Below, piece by piece: positions 35,453-47,326 of a stretch of 64,000 nt of DNA. Position numbers and translations under genes: made by a program. Position 1 is the stretch's first letter; each line of letters begins with the position of its first letter. The stretch is taken from NCBI GenBank assembly GCA_030077755.1, contig JAQJZZ010000018.1, forward strand, positions 1,798,001 through 1,862,000, read 5' to 3'. This stretch comes from Filosporella fistucella (lineage: Eukaryota > Ascomycota > Leotiomycetes > Helotiales). The notes under the pieces are model-generated. The model did not search any database, was not told the origin of the DNA, and saw nothing but the letters and a program-made list of their open reading frames with translations.

Positions 35453-37267
35453 TTAAGAAAATCGCTGAGTTGAGCGTGTGTTGTGTTTGGTACGACGAAA
35501 GAAATTGGTAATGGATCTCCATTTGCTTATTCTGGGTTTCTCATCAGGTTCTGAGCCAGCTTTACTCTCTAAAGATGCTACCGTGCTATTCTGCTCAACG
35601 TCACCATTCGTAAATGCTGTTTGCAAAGTGCTCGTTGGGATGTAAGCAGACTGTGTGCGTCGCTGTGGTTTTGTGGGCGTTTCAGGGGTCGTTAAAGTCG
35701 AGCCAGGAAGTACAGGTGGGGTTGATAGTCGTTTGGAGATGTCGTTAGATACGCTGTGTGGCAGACTCATCATGCTCTCCCCTTCGCTGTCACTTTGCAC
35801 GGTGCTAGGTGGATTTCCTATTCGACGAGCTGCAGCTCTTTGCATAAATGCAGTCCCAGTCGACATTGTTCTTCTGGGTGGAGGCATGTCTCCTACCGGA
35901 GAATCTACTGTCACCGGGCTTGCTCTACCAGAAGTTCGTCGCATCCTGCCACCAATAACAGCTCCAATAGCGCTAGAGCAGGATTCAGGGGTGCTTGATG
36001 CAGTTATAATGGGTCGCAAAGGTTCGGGCGATAGTGAAGAGGAGCGAAGTCGACTCCCATTTGGTTGTGGATTTGGACCAACCATGGCATCGTTGTACTT
36101 AAAATATGGAGACCATCCTTGGCGAAGAGCTACCCAAATACCGGTGACTTCAATGAGGCTTTTCAAGCTCTCATCTATAGCATGTGTAGTACGCTCTCGA
36201 ACCAGTTCCTCATCGCCAGACTGTCGGTCTAGGTCCCCACTGGGACTTCGTATCGGTGATGTAGGTGGGTGTTTACCTGACGATGGCGAAACTGTTGTAT
36301 AGAAGTCCGGGATATCCAACTTGGTCTGAATAAGACTGGCTAGGATTGGATGGCGACGGGAGTTAGGGTCAATAATACTGAAGGTAAACTTTGTATCGTT
36401 GGTAAAAAGGAGCGGGTCGGATATGTCGACACTCCTTCGCTTGGTACTCCTTCTCACCCATCGAGCAGTGGTTTTGTTGCCCCCTTCGTCAACGGTAACG
36501 AATTCATACAGACCATTAGGGAGAGGGGTAGCTATCCATACAGAGCCATCATTCAAAACAATCTCTGCCTTCCCTTGTGATCCGCCCAAATCCTTCCGCA
36601 TTTGACATATCACTGCTATCAAGTCCCGATTAGCCAAGCCCTCCTCATCCGAATCACCTTCTTCGATAACGCTTTCGAACCCAGTATCATAATCTTCGCT
36701 CTTCACTACCATCACATCATTACATCCCAACTCCCCCTTGCCTCTAAACATACGTGGGAATTTCTTTGCTAGCCGGGATACCACAACTGTCGATGGCAGG
36801 ACGTCTAAAGCTGGTTTCGGTCTGGAATCGGCAGACAATCGCTGCAATTGGAGTAATAATCTAGGTCGTATTTGCAAAAGCCGTTGCCTTTGAGTCAAAG
36901 TTGGCGCAGGGTGTGCCAGATGAAATGTTGTGCTCGTTCTTGTAGAACGTTTCCGTCGCTTCCCTGTAGTTGTCTCGCTGCCTTCGGAATTGGCAACGGA
37001 TCTGCCATCTTCGCTCATTGTATCTTGTTCGACTTCTTGGAATCGTACTACTGGCTCTTTACGTGGTAATTGTTCAGATAATGGTCTCGCAGGTCGATGA
37101 ATACTTGGCTCTGGATCTTCATAAATCGTTATAGGAGGTGATTTTCGTGGTAAAGGAGTGGAAAAGGCGGATCGCGCCAGAGGGTACCGTCTGGGTATGA
37201 CATTGCTTCGCGGTTGCGGATTTGAAAATTCATGGCCGTGGAAGGAGGCACCGGAGTGAAGAAACAT
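35453..37267 (-). CDS. Conserved-looking fungal protein of unknown function
   Basis: Single long frame, 604 aa, first ATG at 37267 (MFLHSGASFHG). I do not recognise the family. The first 160 residues are Pro/Ser/Arg-rich and likely disordered, with KRRKRS as a candidate nuclear signal. Residues about 165-330 look folded: a run of hydrophobic beta-like segments (AEIVLNDGSVWIATPL, GLYEFVTVDEGG, KFTFSIIDPNSRRHPILASL) and a short acidic stretch. The C-terminal 270 residues are Ser/Thr/Pro-rich with many possible phosphosites and a basic end. A real gene is favoured by the length, the ordered core and the absence of competing frames on the other strand. Confidence 0.75.
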   Translation of the reverse strand: MFLHSGASFHGHEFSNPQPRSNVIPRRYPLARSAFSTPLPRKSPPITIYEDPEPSIHRPARPLSEQLPRKEPVVRFQEVEQDTMSEDGRSVANSEGSETTTGKRRKRSTRTSTTFHLAHPAPTLTQRQRLLQIRPRLLLQLQRLSADSRPKPALDVLPSTVVVSRLAKKFPRMFRGKGELGCNDVMVVKSEDYDTGFESVIEEGDSDEEGLANRDLIAVICQMRKDLGGSQGKAEIVLNDGSVWIATPLPNGLYEFVTVDEGGNKTTARWVRRSTKRRSVDISDPLLFTNDTKFTFSIIDPNSRRHPILASLIQTKLDIPDFYTTVSPSSGKHPPTSPIRSPSGDLDRQSGDEELVRERTTHAIDESLKSLIEVTGIWVALRQGWSPYFKYNDAMVGPNPQPNGSRLRSSSLSPEPLRPIITASSTPESCSSAIGAVIGGRMRRTSGRASPVTVDSPVGDMPPPRRTMSTGTAFMQRAAARRIGNPPSTVQSDSEGESMMSLPHSVSNDISKRLSTPPVLPGSTLTTPETPTKPQRRTQSAYIPTSTLQTAFTNGDVEQNSTVASLESKAGSEPDEKPRISKWRSITNFFRRTKHNTRSTQRFS

Positions 37268-39178
37268 CTTCAAGAGAACTCAAGATAGGAACACTCCGGG
37301 ATTGGAGGTGCCCACCATTCAGAGGAAATAGGTGTTTGAATTATAGTTAAGAGTTGCCAATTTTGGGAGTTGTCAGATATGTAATGATTCGGAGGCATTG
37401 GTCTCTCGAAAGCTGAGCCGTGTTGTAGGGCTGACGGTCAGGCTGAGCTCAGCTGCAAGCGTGTAGACTTGGTCTATAGGATTGCTCCACAAACAACACG
37501 GAAATCTCTTTCACAAATAGATCTTACCCGAGTCGATGATATTTTTTTGCCAAAGGAGAGTATGAAGAGAACAGGTCTGAGGATGGTGTGAGATTCTGAG
37601 GCTCAAGATGCGCGAGGTCGTACAGAGTGTGGCAGGGGGACCTTGACTTTTGGGATATTGGCTGAGTGTTCTCGTCAGCACGGGAGAAGCCACAGAACCG
37701 CGACGTCGGAGAAGAAAGTAAATCTTGTAAAATGGTGCTCTTTCTGAAGAACGAAAGGGCCATTAGGCATCAGAATTAAAGTAGAGCGGCCGGCTTACGA
37801 AATAGAAGTCGGCGATGTTAACGAAAGCTTTTTGTGCCAACCCGCCGAGACGACGTAGATGTGGAGTTCATGGAGGGGCAGAAACGGAAGACCGGAAACG
37901 TTCAAGAGAATGAGAAGTCGGACGACGACCAGAAAAAGGTAAAACCTCACAGTAGGTGAAGTTTGTTCGGGAAGTAACGAGATAAAACATAGCCATAAGG
38001 TAAGGTATCTCCTGAGCAAATAGTAAGCCCCTGGGGGGTTGGAATTTGAGGGGGAAATGGACCCGTGACGGTCAGAAAGTGGTATGAATTTCCTATTTCC
38101 AATTAGATTGACCCGGGTCGTCGGACATAGGAAGATCCCTTTTCTCTCGCATTCATGTTCGTGTCTCCGCTTTCATGATCAATCGGGCTCGGGGTCGGGC
38201 TATGGATGTTTCCGCAAGCATAACGTTGTGCGAATCAGACCAGAAGGAAACAGATGTTCGTGAATGTTTCATTTCGATTCGCCGTGTTGCACAGATGGTG
38301 ATTCGTTGGAAGTGCCAGAAGTACGGCAGATGAGAAGAAGGCTGGCGACACTGGCAGTGAGAGGTGCGTGCATAAAGTAAGCACCACCTCATAAACTACC
38401 TTACCTTAACCTGGAATGGAACCCTGCCAGCCTGCCCACGGCTGCCTTAGGATTGACCAGTTCTTCCAGGTGTTCCTCCTCCAGCTGGGCTGAGGTGTAC
38501 GGCACAGCGGCGTCTGTGTGGGAGGACGGACCATCGCAATGCACCTGTCTGGATGAATTATGCGGCCAAGCAAAGTGAAGTGGAAAAGAGGAGAAGAAAG
38601 AAGGAGACGAACACGGATATTCATGAACACCGAAGTACCGGTACGATAAACGATAGAGCGTATACGATAAATACGGCCCGTATGGCTGCCATACTGTGGG
38701 GCCCGAAGTGCAGTGGAGAGTCAGGAAAAGGAAAAGAAAAGAAAAGGAAGCTTGTGCTTGCACATATTGCAGCTAGGAACATTTCTGAAATGTGACAGAA
38801 CCTTCAAATAACCACTTGTTATCGAATCTCTCCAAGAGATAGGAGAGTTGGGTTGGCAGAATATGCTGTAGCACGTGACTTTTTAAACAAACAGTACAAA
38901 CATGAACCATTCTCTAGCATTGACTCGGCCAACAACCATCAGACATCGGTCAGGTCTCGCATTCCGCTTCACATCCAATTGAAGCGCCAAACTTTCTTCC
39001 ATTTCTCCTATCAAGAACATGGCGCCATAAATCAAGACAATCATTCTCTTCTTTTGTCTTGATGCTTTCCGATATGCAAGATTAGAATACTTGCATTTAA
39101 CGCATTTTGCCAGATTGTCAGGGACCTCACCGCTGTTCTGTACCTGCTTTCGGGAGTGGAAAATACTCACCCTCGACC
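37268..39178. other. Divergent intergenic region
   Basis: Promoter space between the minus-strand gene ending its 5' side at 37267 and GPI18. Contains TACCTTACCTTAACC at about 38398-38412 (the same unit as upstream of vosA), a GAAAAG-rich purine run (about 38728-38750) and a CACGTGA motif at 38872-38878. No gene seen. Confidence 0.5.
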
Positions 39179-40603
39179 ATGCAGCTTTCGACTCGCGTTC
39201 TCGATCATCCAGCTCGAAACTTAATTATTCTATTTCTTGGATGGAAAGTTCTCTTGTTGCTTGTGGCTGCTTGCAGTCCAGGCCCAGGCTACGATACATC
39301 AGGTAGCCTTCTTTATGAAGCCCATGATTCAGAGCTTCCATTTGTGCTCCGTTATATCGTAGGAAAGTTGACTAGATGGGATGCTATCTATTTTGTGAAG
39401 TCATCAAGTCGAGGATATGTTTTTGAACAAGAATGGGCGTTCGGATGGGGCTTCTCCCGAGTGATAGCCTTGTGCACCTCAGGTGGGCTGTCGAAGCACC
39501 CCCGCTCTTCTGATCTCCACTAACATTCTTAGCCCTTAAGAAAGCAGGTGTTGCTCGATATAGTGGACTGGAAGCATTGGTAGCAATTCTTATTGCTCAT
39601 GCTTCACATCTCCTGTCAGTGCTGGTGCTCTTCAGCCTAACTTGCATATTATATCCAAGCAGTGGCGTAGCCTTTGCTTTCACTACCTCTGTGTTGCACA
39701 TACTATCTCCGGCTGGATTGTTCTTGTCGGCTCCTTATGCTGAAAGCTCCTGCGCCTTATTGAGTTTCGTTGGCCACCTCGTCTTCACGAAAAGCATTCT
39801 TCCGAAAGGCTCACTGTCTCTCAGTCATGACTTCTTGATGGTGGGTTCTGGAATTCTGTTTGGTATTGCTGCTACATTCAGAAGTAATGCGATACTCAAT
39901 GGCTTGCTGCTACTCGAAGAGGCATTCAGAGCACTTGCAAATTTGCAACATGGTTTCAAGGCTACCAGTATTCGGCATCTACTAGCCACAGGCTTGGGTG
40001 GTGCAATTGTTGGTGCCGGTTTTCTGCTACCACAATACATAGCCTACCAAGAGTACTGTGGGGATTCAGACGACATGCTGAGGCCTTGGTGTGAAAAATC
40101 ACTGCCAAGTATATACACCTTTGTTCAAGAACATTACTGGTAAGCGGTTCCTGCGAATGCTTCGTTAGCAAATTGTAACTGATCTGCGTAGGAATATGGG
40201 GCTATTCAGGTACTGGACTATCTCGAACGCTCCCCTTTTCTTTCTGGGCTTGCCAATGTTCCTAATTCTGATCACATCTGGATTACAGCAACTTGGTGTA
40301 GATATCAAACTCGCTTATGACACACCCTCCGACTTAAAGGTATTTGCAGCTTCGAATGGTTCCGAAGGGCAAGTCTTGCGGAATCTTGCCTTTTCGCAAC
40401 TAATACTAGTGGTACTCACTTTGACGACTGCACATGTCCAAATTATCAGCCGTATATCCTCCTCGTACCCAGTCTGGCTATGGTATGCAGCAGCAACACT
40501 TCAGCAACAGAAGTCTTTCGCTAGTGGAGGTATTGTTAGATTTATGGTAATCTATGGGATCATACAAGGAGTATTGTTTGCTTCCTTTCTTCCTCCTGCA
40601 TAG
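39179..40603 (+). CDS. GPI18: GPI mannosyltransferase 2 (PIG-V/Gpi18)
   Basis: Exons 39179-39482, 39533-40139 and 40192-40603, 440 aa. The enzyme adds the second mannose of the glycosylphosphatidylinositol anchor in the ER membrane, using dolichol-phosphate mannose. The family block TRWDAIYF lies early in a lumenal loop, followed by AFGWGFSRVI; a second conserved block, LSPAGLFLSAPYAES, and the RSNAILNG segment follow. At least eight hydrophobic segments fit a polytopic ER protein, and length is normal for the family. Introns are 50 and 52 nt. The start was chosen because it precedes the first membrane helix (LIILFLGWKVLLLLVAAC). Confidence 0.93.
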
Positions 40604-41168
40604 CGACAAAAGAAATTACATAGTATACTTACTATATAGTACAAACAATGAAATTTTGAAAGACAAGAGTCATATTCTATGCTGTTGTTAGGAGTTGTTT
40701 AGTTCTCGAACGGAAACTCAAGATGCAAAATTTGTTGATTGGTCGAATCTAGTGATATCCTCGCAAGTTATCAGCTTCAACTTAACTGTCTGACGCAAGC
40801 CCATCAGTAAAGCTACCCCCCTATTCACCGAGGATATGCCGTAGTTGCCAACCCGATGGCTGTGGACCTAACCTGTTTCTGCTACGCTAATTCGGTTCGG
40901 GCTGAAAAACAATCGCAACCTCAAATAATCCTCTTGCAAATAGTAAAAACAATTTTCATTTTTGACCGTTAACTACACACTCTTTTAGTATGCAGGAGGG
41001 CTTCATGCTTCCTCTACTGCGCCAAAGAACGAGATCCTTCCAAAATAAGAATTACCAATAAAAGTACACCAGGCTTGCAATCCAGAAGCTACGATTTTCA
41101 ACTCTACCTAAGATCGATTCTCTCAATCAAACCAATTCGGTCTACACAATCAAGCACACCTCCATTTG
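40604..41168. other. Intergenic region
   Basis: 565 nt between GPI18 and the YTH-domain gene; no gene seen. Confidence 0.5.
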
Positions 41169-44091
41169 ATGTGGCCTAATAATGGGTTTGGACCCAATGG
41201 GCCCTTCCCAAACAACTTCAATCAAGATGAATTTCCGCTCTCACCATTCGCAGGCCCTGAGCAATTACCAGACACCCAATACTTCTCCCAGCAGTCAATG
41301 AATCAGTACGATGGTGGTGATGCCGCTTTGGATGAGAATGGACTGCACCCTGAAACTGGTCTATTCAATCAAAACCTGTTCGCTCAAAATCAATTTGGCA
41401 GTGCTCAAGTAAGTTTCAGGCGACGAGTGCAGTTTGGTGTTTTTGTGACAATAAGAACCACCCATTACCACGCCGAGTCCCAACGTTACTAATCTAATTT
41501 TCTTCCTAGTTCTCTTCACAACCTTCCTTTAATTTGTCACAAGCAGCTACTCCAAATCCAACACCAACACGTACTCCCACACAAATCAATGCCAAAGCCG
41601 CAGAACTCAAGGCTAAATTGCTAAAGGGGCGAGAAGGACGTGGAATTGGCAGCTCAGCTACACCACCAGTACCCACGCAAGCTCTCCCCCATATGCCACC
41701 TTCACGATCAGAAGGTTCGAGCTCTTCACTTCGTGCATCGAATGCCCCAATCGTTACAGCGGGAAAACACGAACACGAGCTGAACGTCAATGATCTCATA
41801 TCCCAATACTCAGCGTCAAAACTGCCTGCCCAAGCAAGTGTGAAGCAGGAAACGTCACTTACCAATACAAACATATTTGCTCCTCCGAAAACTGTTGACC
41901 CACCTATCCCTCTCGCGAAGTCGCATGTACCTTCGTCAGGAAGCCCTACGGAGGTCAGGAAGCCAGCAAGTAACGGAAAACAGCTTGGGAATGACGCACA
42001 GACGAAAATCATAGAAAGCGGACACTCTAGAAGTGGCTCGATCTCAGACGGTGAAATATTGGAAGATTCCATACAAACAGATCCTGAGGCGCCAATCAAA
42101 TCAATTGTTCTCAAGGCACTCCAGAGCACGCATAAGAACGATGATCAGGCTGTCAAGAAGGCTCGAGACGATCAAGGTACCAAGCCACATTATTCTCGAC
42201 GTGAGGAATCTCCAACACGGCGAGCTCCGCTTCCTTATATTCCACGAATTCATGATGATCGTCGTGGGGATACCGAATTGAAAACCGCGAGACGTTTCTC
42301 AACAGACAACAGGGGTGAGCGAACACAATATACCGAGGCCGAGAGACAATTCCCTGTGCGCAAAGCATCTCGTGATGATGACTATTACAGACAAGAGCCC
42401 AGAGAAGTTACTACTGAACGAATTCGGGGGGGGAGTAGCAAGATCCAAGATCCCAAGCCACCAACACTTACTGATCTCCTTCCTCTGGATGCAGATCTTA
42501 GAGAATGGTTGGATATCACCGGTTATCACAATGCTCCTTATAGAGACAAAATACTCAATCGTCGAAGAGCAATCGCAGCTCTTGATGCTCAACGGGATAA
42601 ACTCCTCGCAGAAATGGAGGCTGAGGAGCGCGGAGGCATGCCCCCTCTGGTCGCTGGAAGCACACCTGTGCCAACAATGTTACCTCCCCCAATTCCTAAC
42701 AACATAGCAGGGGGTCGAATTGAAGCTGTACCAAATGCTGTAGCTACGGATGGCCGGCGCGACATGGTTTTCTCTAATAAACGTTCCCATAGCGAAAGTG
42801 GTGATGCTCGAGAGCTCGGATTTGCAAAAGCTGCACGTACAGATGAACGACACGCACCAAGAGCCGAAAGAGATGATGAAGAATACGTCCCACGCCGTCC
42901 CCGACTTGATGATTTCGATCCTGATCGTCGTTCTCCCCTTGCTCGTCGCGACTCCCCTCGTCGTTATGATAGTCTCAGAGATTTTAGAGATCGTGATGTG
43001 TCACCTGGTCTCCGATCATACGAAAACAGACCTGCCCGTACCCGAGGATATGCATCCAGCAGCTTCTATGAGCGAGAGGACTCTCCCGAACGAGGCCGTC
43101 CATTTGAGGGCCGTGGTGAGTACAAAGGAAGATCGTTCGATCCAAATTATCGAGGGAGCCGTGGTCGAGGGCGTGGAGGACGAGGACGTGGTGATGCTCG
43201 TGAATTTTCAAATTCGTCCGACTTCAAGAATGAATCGTTCTATGGGGCAAAAATCGCTAGCGGCAAACCTTACAAGGATCCCAATGGATTCAGCAGAGGA
43301 GGTCAAGGAGGTCCGTAAATGCGTCCCTACTCTCCCGCCCAACCAACTTTCTACCTTTGATTACATCTGTCTCATATTCCTAGGTTAACAAGGGTGGTTC
43401 TGTTTTGTTTACTCATATTCTGTACAATGCCAATCATATTCGTATTACATGTAGCGTATCGGAACTGGTTTTGGTTGTGATTTGGGTGACAAGTGTCCAT
43501 ATTGACTTTAATAGATACTAGATATTTCATCGTCAAGTCATTCAATGAAGAGAATGTCTTGAAATGTATCGAGGATGTAAGTAGACCTTCATCTGTAATA
43601 TTTGATTTGCTGAATGGTACAGTCTGTGTGGACAACTCAAGCTCAAAATGGTCCTGTCTTCACAGATGCATTTAGTACCTGCAAAAATGTCATCTTAGTC
43701 TTCTCCATTAATAAGAGTCGTGCATTTCAAGGCTATGTAAGGCTGCCCCAATTCACATCTGCCCGACCAATATCTGATAATACAGGCCCGTATGGAATCT
43801 TTACCCGGCTCAGTTGAAGTACCTGAGTGGCAAAATGCGATCAGCTGGGAGAGTGCAGGAGCGTTCAGAGTTCGCTGGCTCGTCATCTGCTCAACCCGTT
43901 TCCATCGCATCGGTCATCTCAAGAACAAGTACAATGAAAACCAGGCAGTTCTCATCGGCAAAGACGGTCAAGAAATTGAAGAGAACTGCGGTGCTGCGCT
44001 TGTCGAACTGATTGATGAGGAAGTCGATCAAGCACTGATTAACGGCGGGCCAAACCGAAGTGATGAAATGATATTTGTAGAGTATTACTGA
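41169..44091 (+). CDS. YTH-domain RNA-binding protein (YTHDC1/YT521-B-like)
   Basis: Exons 41169-41408, 41510-43310, 43515-43576, 43623-43736 and 43786-44091, 840 aa. The N-terminal 670 residues are disordered and charged, with one ordered block, DLREWLDITGYHNAPYRDKI, followed by a helical stretch, and an RGG run (SRGRGRGGRGRGD) just before the YTH domain. The YTH fold occupies the C-terminus: TRYFIVKSFNEENV, SVWTTQAQNGP, NVILVFSINKSRAFQGYARM, FRVRWL, LKNKYNENQAVLIGKDGQEIE. These match nuclear YTHDC1-type readers that bind m6A in a tryptophan cage. Without the last three introns (204, 46 and 49 nt) the frame stops at 43318 and the whole YTH domain is lost. The donor at 43311 (GTCCGT) is weak, so that junction is the least certain. 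Confidence 0.85.
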
Positions 44092-44610
44092 ACATTATGA
44101 TACGTTGCTCGTTCCCGAGCGCCTAGAGCTTCCAACATCAAAAACAGAAACTTGGCTTCGTCCCTTCATTATTTTCCTCAGGGTACCAAAAGCAGGCATT
44201 CAAGCTACAATTCCGGTCAAATTCGTCGTCTGGCGGCTTTTCTACATAGAACTACTTTCTAATAAATAAAATTATCTTTCCTATCTAGTGTTCCATCTAC
44301 TATAAGGACTAGTCCCTTTCACAGAATTGTTTTTTGTAAGACAATGCACACCTGAATGGTGGCTGATAAATGCAATGGCTGATTGACTTTAACGACTCAT
44401 ATTATTACACCATATTCCGACTACTCAATCAACAGCATTTACCAGCTGGCCACTTTTGCTATCTTCTCAAAATCACAACACATGTTTATGATCATGTGAC
44501 GAATGCTCCTCCGCCACCTCGAAGAGGAGGCCAAGAATGGGGGTTATCCACCTCCCGCATGTCGATTTTCCATCCTCAATTGTGCAGGTCAGAGCAGCAG
44601 AATTCTAATA
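44092..44610. other. Intergenic region
   Basis: About 520 nt between the YTH gene and the Zn2Cys6 gene; nothing recognised. Confidence 0.5.
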
Positions 44611-46219
44611 ATGGATCAAGTCGACGCTATTACTAAAAAACAGCGGTCTCATTCCGGATGTGCGCGCTGCAAACGCCGTCGCCAGAAATGCGACGAGACA
44701 CGACCTCATTGTGGCAGGTGTAGCAAAGCGAGGGTGTCATGCGAGTACTCTGTGCTGTTGCGGTGGGGCGGGCGACCTTTTGAACGCTCCAGATTTGGAG
44801 AATGTTTGAGGCTTGATGCGAAGAAAGTGGGTGGTGATAGTAAGCATTTCCTCCTGATATTTTGAACATGCCCATACTGATCTACCAAAGCAGCGAATTC
44901 GAATTCATTTGTCTATACATCATCGAGCTCACCTATTCACGATAAGAGCATTATTCCTCAAAGTATAGACCAATCTTCAATGCTTTCTATCACTGAGAAA
45001 GGGTTGCTCTACCACTTTACTAATGAGGCATCACGTATCACATGCTGTAGTCCTCATGTACAGAAAGAACTTTGCGAGCTTACAGTCCCAATGGCATATG
45101 CATTTCCATCGCTGATGAATGCAACTCTAGCATGGGCTGCGATTCACAGTGTAGCTTTTCGTGGGAGGGTTGATGGTTTAACTGTTTCCGATTCTACTCA
45201 GTTAATTGCCAGTCTCAAAGCCAAGAGCATAGAGCATCTTCGACAGGAGCTTCGTCAACCAAGTATACGGCAAATGGGTGCTTTGCTTGCGACAGTGAGA
45301 ACTCTTTGCCAATGCGAGATTCATTCAGGGAGTGATGAGAAGAGCGCCTGGCGGGTTCATCTCAAGGGAGCTAAAGCACTGATCGATACAATTGATAAGG
45401 AACAATTGAAGAGGCGATGGACACCTAGACTATTATACAGATGGTATGCTTCATTAGATGCATTAGCTATGATTGCTTCCTCGCGAGCTCCTGTGGGAAA
45501 CTTCAGCGTAGAAGACATCGCTGAAGGTATCAAGAGCTTAGATGTCTGCATTGACGAGTACAACGGGTTTTCGATCGATCTCTCATTCGTCTTGGGCAAA
45601 ATCGGAGCTGCTGTAGCAGCTAAACACCGAAACGGATCTACTTCCCACGAAGAACAAGGCTTGGACTTCCAAACAGATGCTCTGGAGACTGCTGTGCAGA
45701 AAATAATGGAGCGAGATAACAGCGCCCCGCCGGTCTTTCATCCTGGTGTCATAGATCAGCTTTCCCCGATGACGGTACAGGAGTATTCATTATGCAATGA
45801 ATCTTTCCAACACACAGCACTAATTCACATTCGAAGGAGACTTCGTAACCTTCCGACTTCTTCCACGGGCGTTCAAGAATCTGTCAAGCGGATAATTGAG
45901 TGTGCCGAGTCGATTCCGCCAACATATGGACTCTCACCTTCGACTGTCCTTACAACACCTCTATTCACTGCAGGATGTGAAGCGCTTGGTGATGATCGAC
46001 AAAGAATTAGGACAATACTACTAAAGTCATACGATCTGCTCAAGATTAGGAATATTCAGCTCGCATTGGATATTCTGGAGAGTCATTGGGAAGGAGGTGC
46101 AGTTGATGGAGATGTTGATTCGATGCTGTGTAAGCCAGGATTGTTCAGCAAAGTCTTATCCAGTTGCTCAATACTGACAAGAAACAGATCAAAAAAATTG
46201 GGACTTCATCCCTTATTGA
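44611..46219 (+). CDS. Zn2Cys6 fungal transcription factor
   Basis: Exons 44611-44839, 44894-46129 and 46188-46219, 498 aa. The binuclear cluster is C17-x2-C20-x6-C27-x6-C34-x2-C37-x6-C44, next to a basic RRR segment. The remainder resembles the fungal-specific transcription factor domain (MAYAFPSLMNATLAWAA, WRVHLKGAKALI, LYRWYASLDALAMI). The third exon was inferred because the donor GTAAGC at 46130 and acceptor at 46187 join in phase and give the C-terminus QKNWDFIPY, an ending typical of this family; unspliced, the frame runs to 46368 and overlaps the opposite gene. At the first intron two acceptors 3 nt apart (44890, 44893) are both in frame. The target genes are unknown. Confidence 0.85.
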
Positions 46220-46240
46220 AACCCTGCTTCAAGTGCCTTT

Positions 46241-47326
46241 CTATCCAAATACTGCAGTCCATCCTGGATTTTTCGTCCCAGCAGGATCGAACCTCATCGA
46301 ATACCATACCACAACCAACACCAAATTCACTCCAAGAAACGATAATGCTGCTCCAGCCTCCTGATTGATTGTTTCCATGACATGGCCCCTTCCTTCATCG
46401 CCGGCCCTCCATGATTGTGCAAAGGAGTTGGTTCTCCGGTGCCCGAATTTCAAGACATAATACCAGGACGATCCCAAGGTCAGCAAGCCAAGGGCGATAC
46501 TCATATCACAAAATACTGCCCCAGGACCGACATTCAACAACTTCAAGATCAGTATACACATGCTAATTATGCCAGCATTCTTGACCAATAGGAAGAGATA
46601 AGCATTAGAGATACGATTTAGACGTGCCAGAATACTGAATTTGAAATAGATCAAAAGCATGAGGAATGACTCTATGCTCAGGATTACGAAGCGTCTAGGG
46701 ATTCGGGTCGCACGTCTTGGGGCGTTTGGCAAGCCAAATGTTCCTGTGCTGGAAGATAACTCAGGCCAGAGGTCGCAAAGCAGGCTGGCTAGAAGAACGT
46801 AGTGCAATAGGATTGCGAGGTCATCTATACTCTTGCATAGTCTATGGATCGTCTGGAGCTCATCTCCATGCTCTATAGTCCATCCTGTGAGCTCACGATA
46901 CTCTTCTTTCGTCCTATGCTTGGTCCGGGAACTACGAATAAAAGCCAAAACTTCAACGATGAGGAACGAGGACATAAACATCATCCCCCACGACTTAGTC
47001 AGAGGGTCCCCGAGAAACATAGCATCTTAATAGCTGGTCCCAATATTCCAAAAATGAAGAATAGATACCGGAAGGATCTCGATGTTCCTGGTGAGCCAGA
47101 CTCTTGAAGCTGAGTATTGTGAGTTATGTCATTCGTAAACCGGCGATCGAACAGGAGGTCTAAGGAGCAAGTGTGTGGAGGCACAGACTAAGGCATCTGT
47201 GAAGCAGAGAACAGGACTACTGCGCGCGCACGTCGACTGAGGCGACTGGTCATAGCAAAAGTACCAGATGGTTGCGCCATTGAGTTCGTGCCAAGGGCAA
47301 GTAAGATCCAGAAACACGTCTGCCAT
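46241..47326 (-). CDS. Multi-pass membrane protein, reading frame apparently interrupted
   Basis: The 3' part (47020-46241) is open and carries about six hydrophobic segments (for example SWGMMFMSSFLIVEVLAFI, FVILSIESFLMLLIYF, YLFLLVKNAGIISMCILIL). Upstream, in another frame, SFRYLFFIFGILGPAIKML looks like one more membrane segment of the same protein; it meets a TGA at the point (about 47009-47020) where the second frame takes over with PLTKSWG. No GT-AG intron fits there, so one base appears lost in or next to the CCCC run near 47008-47011. A first exon probably starts at 47326 (MADVFLDLTCPWHEL) and joins through an intron of about 43 nt ending at about 47120. I do not recognise the family. 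Either a pseudogene or a sequencing/assembly indel. It ends 21 nt from the convergent transcription-factor stop codon. Confidence 0.5.

Noticed and set aside
41506..42129. 207-codon minus-strand frame opposite the YTH gene
   Set aside because: Antisense shadow of a biased coding exon; no independent features.
43319..43400. YTH gene as two genes, ending at the TAA at 43318
   Set aside because: The downstream YTH exons have no start codon context of their own, and an in-phase intron joins them to the RGG exon.
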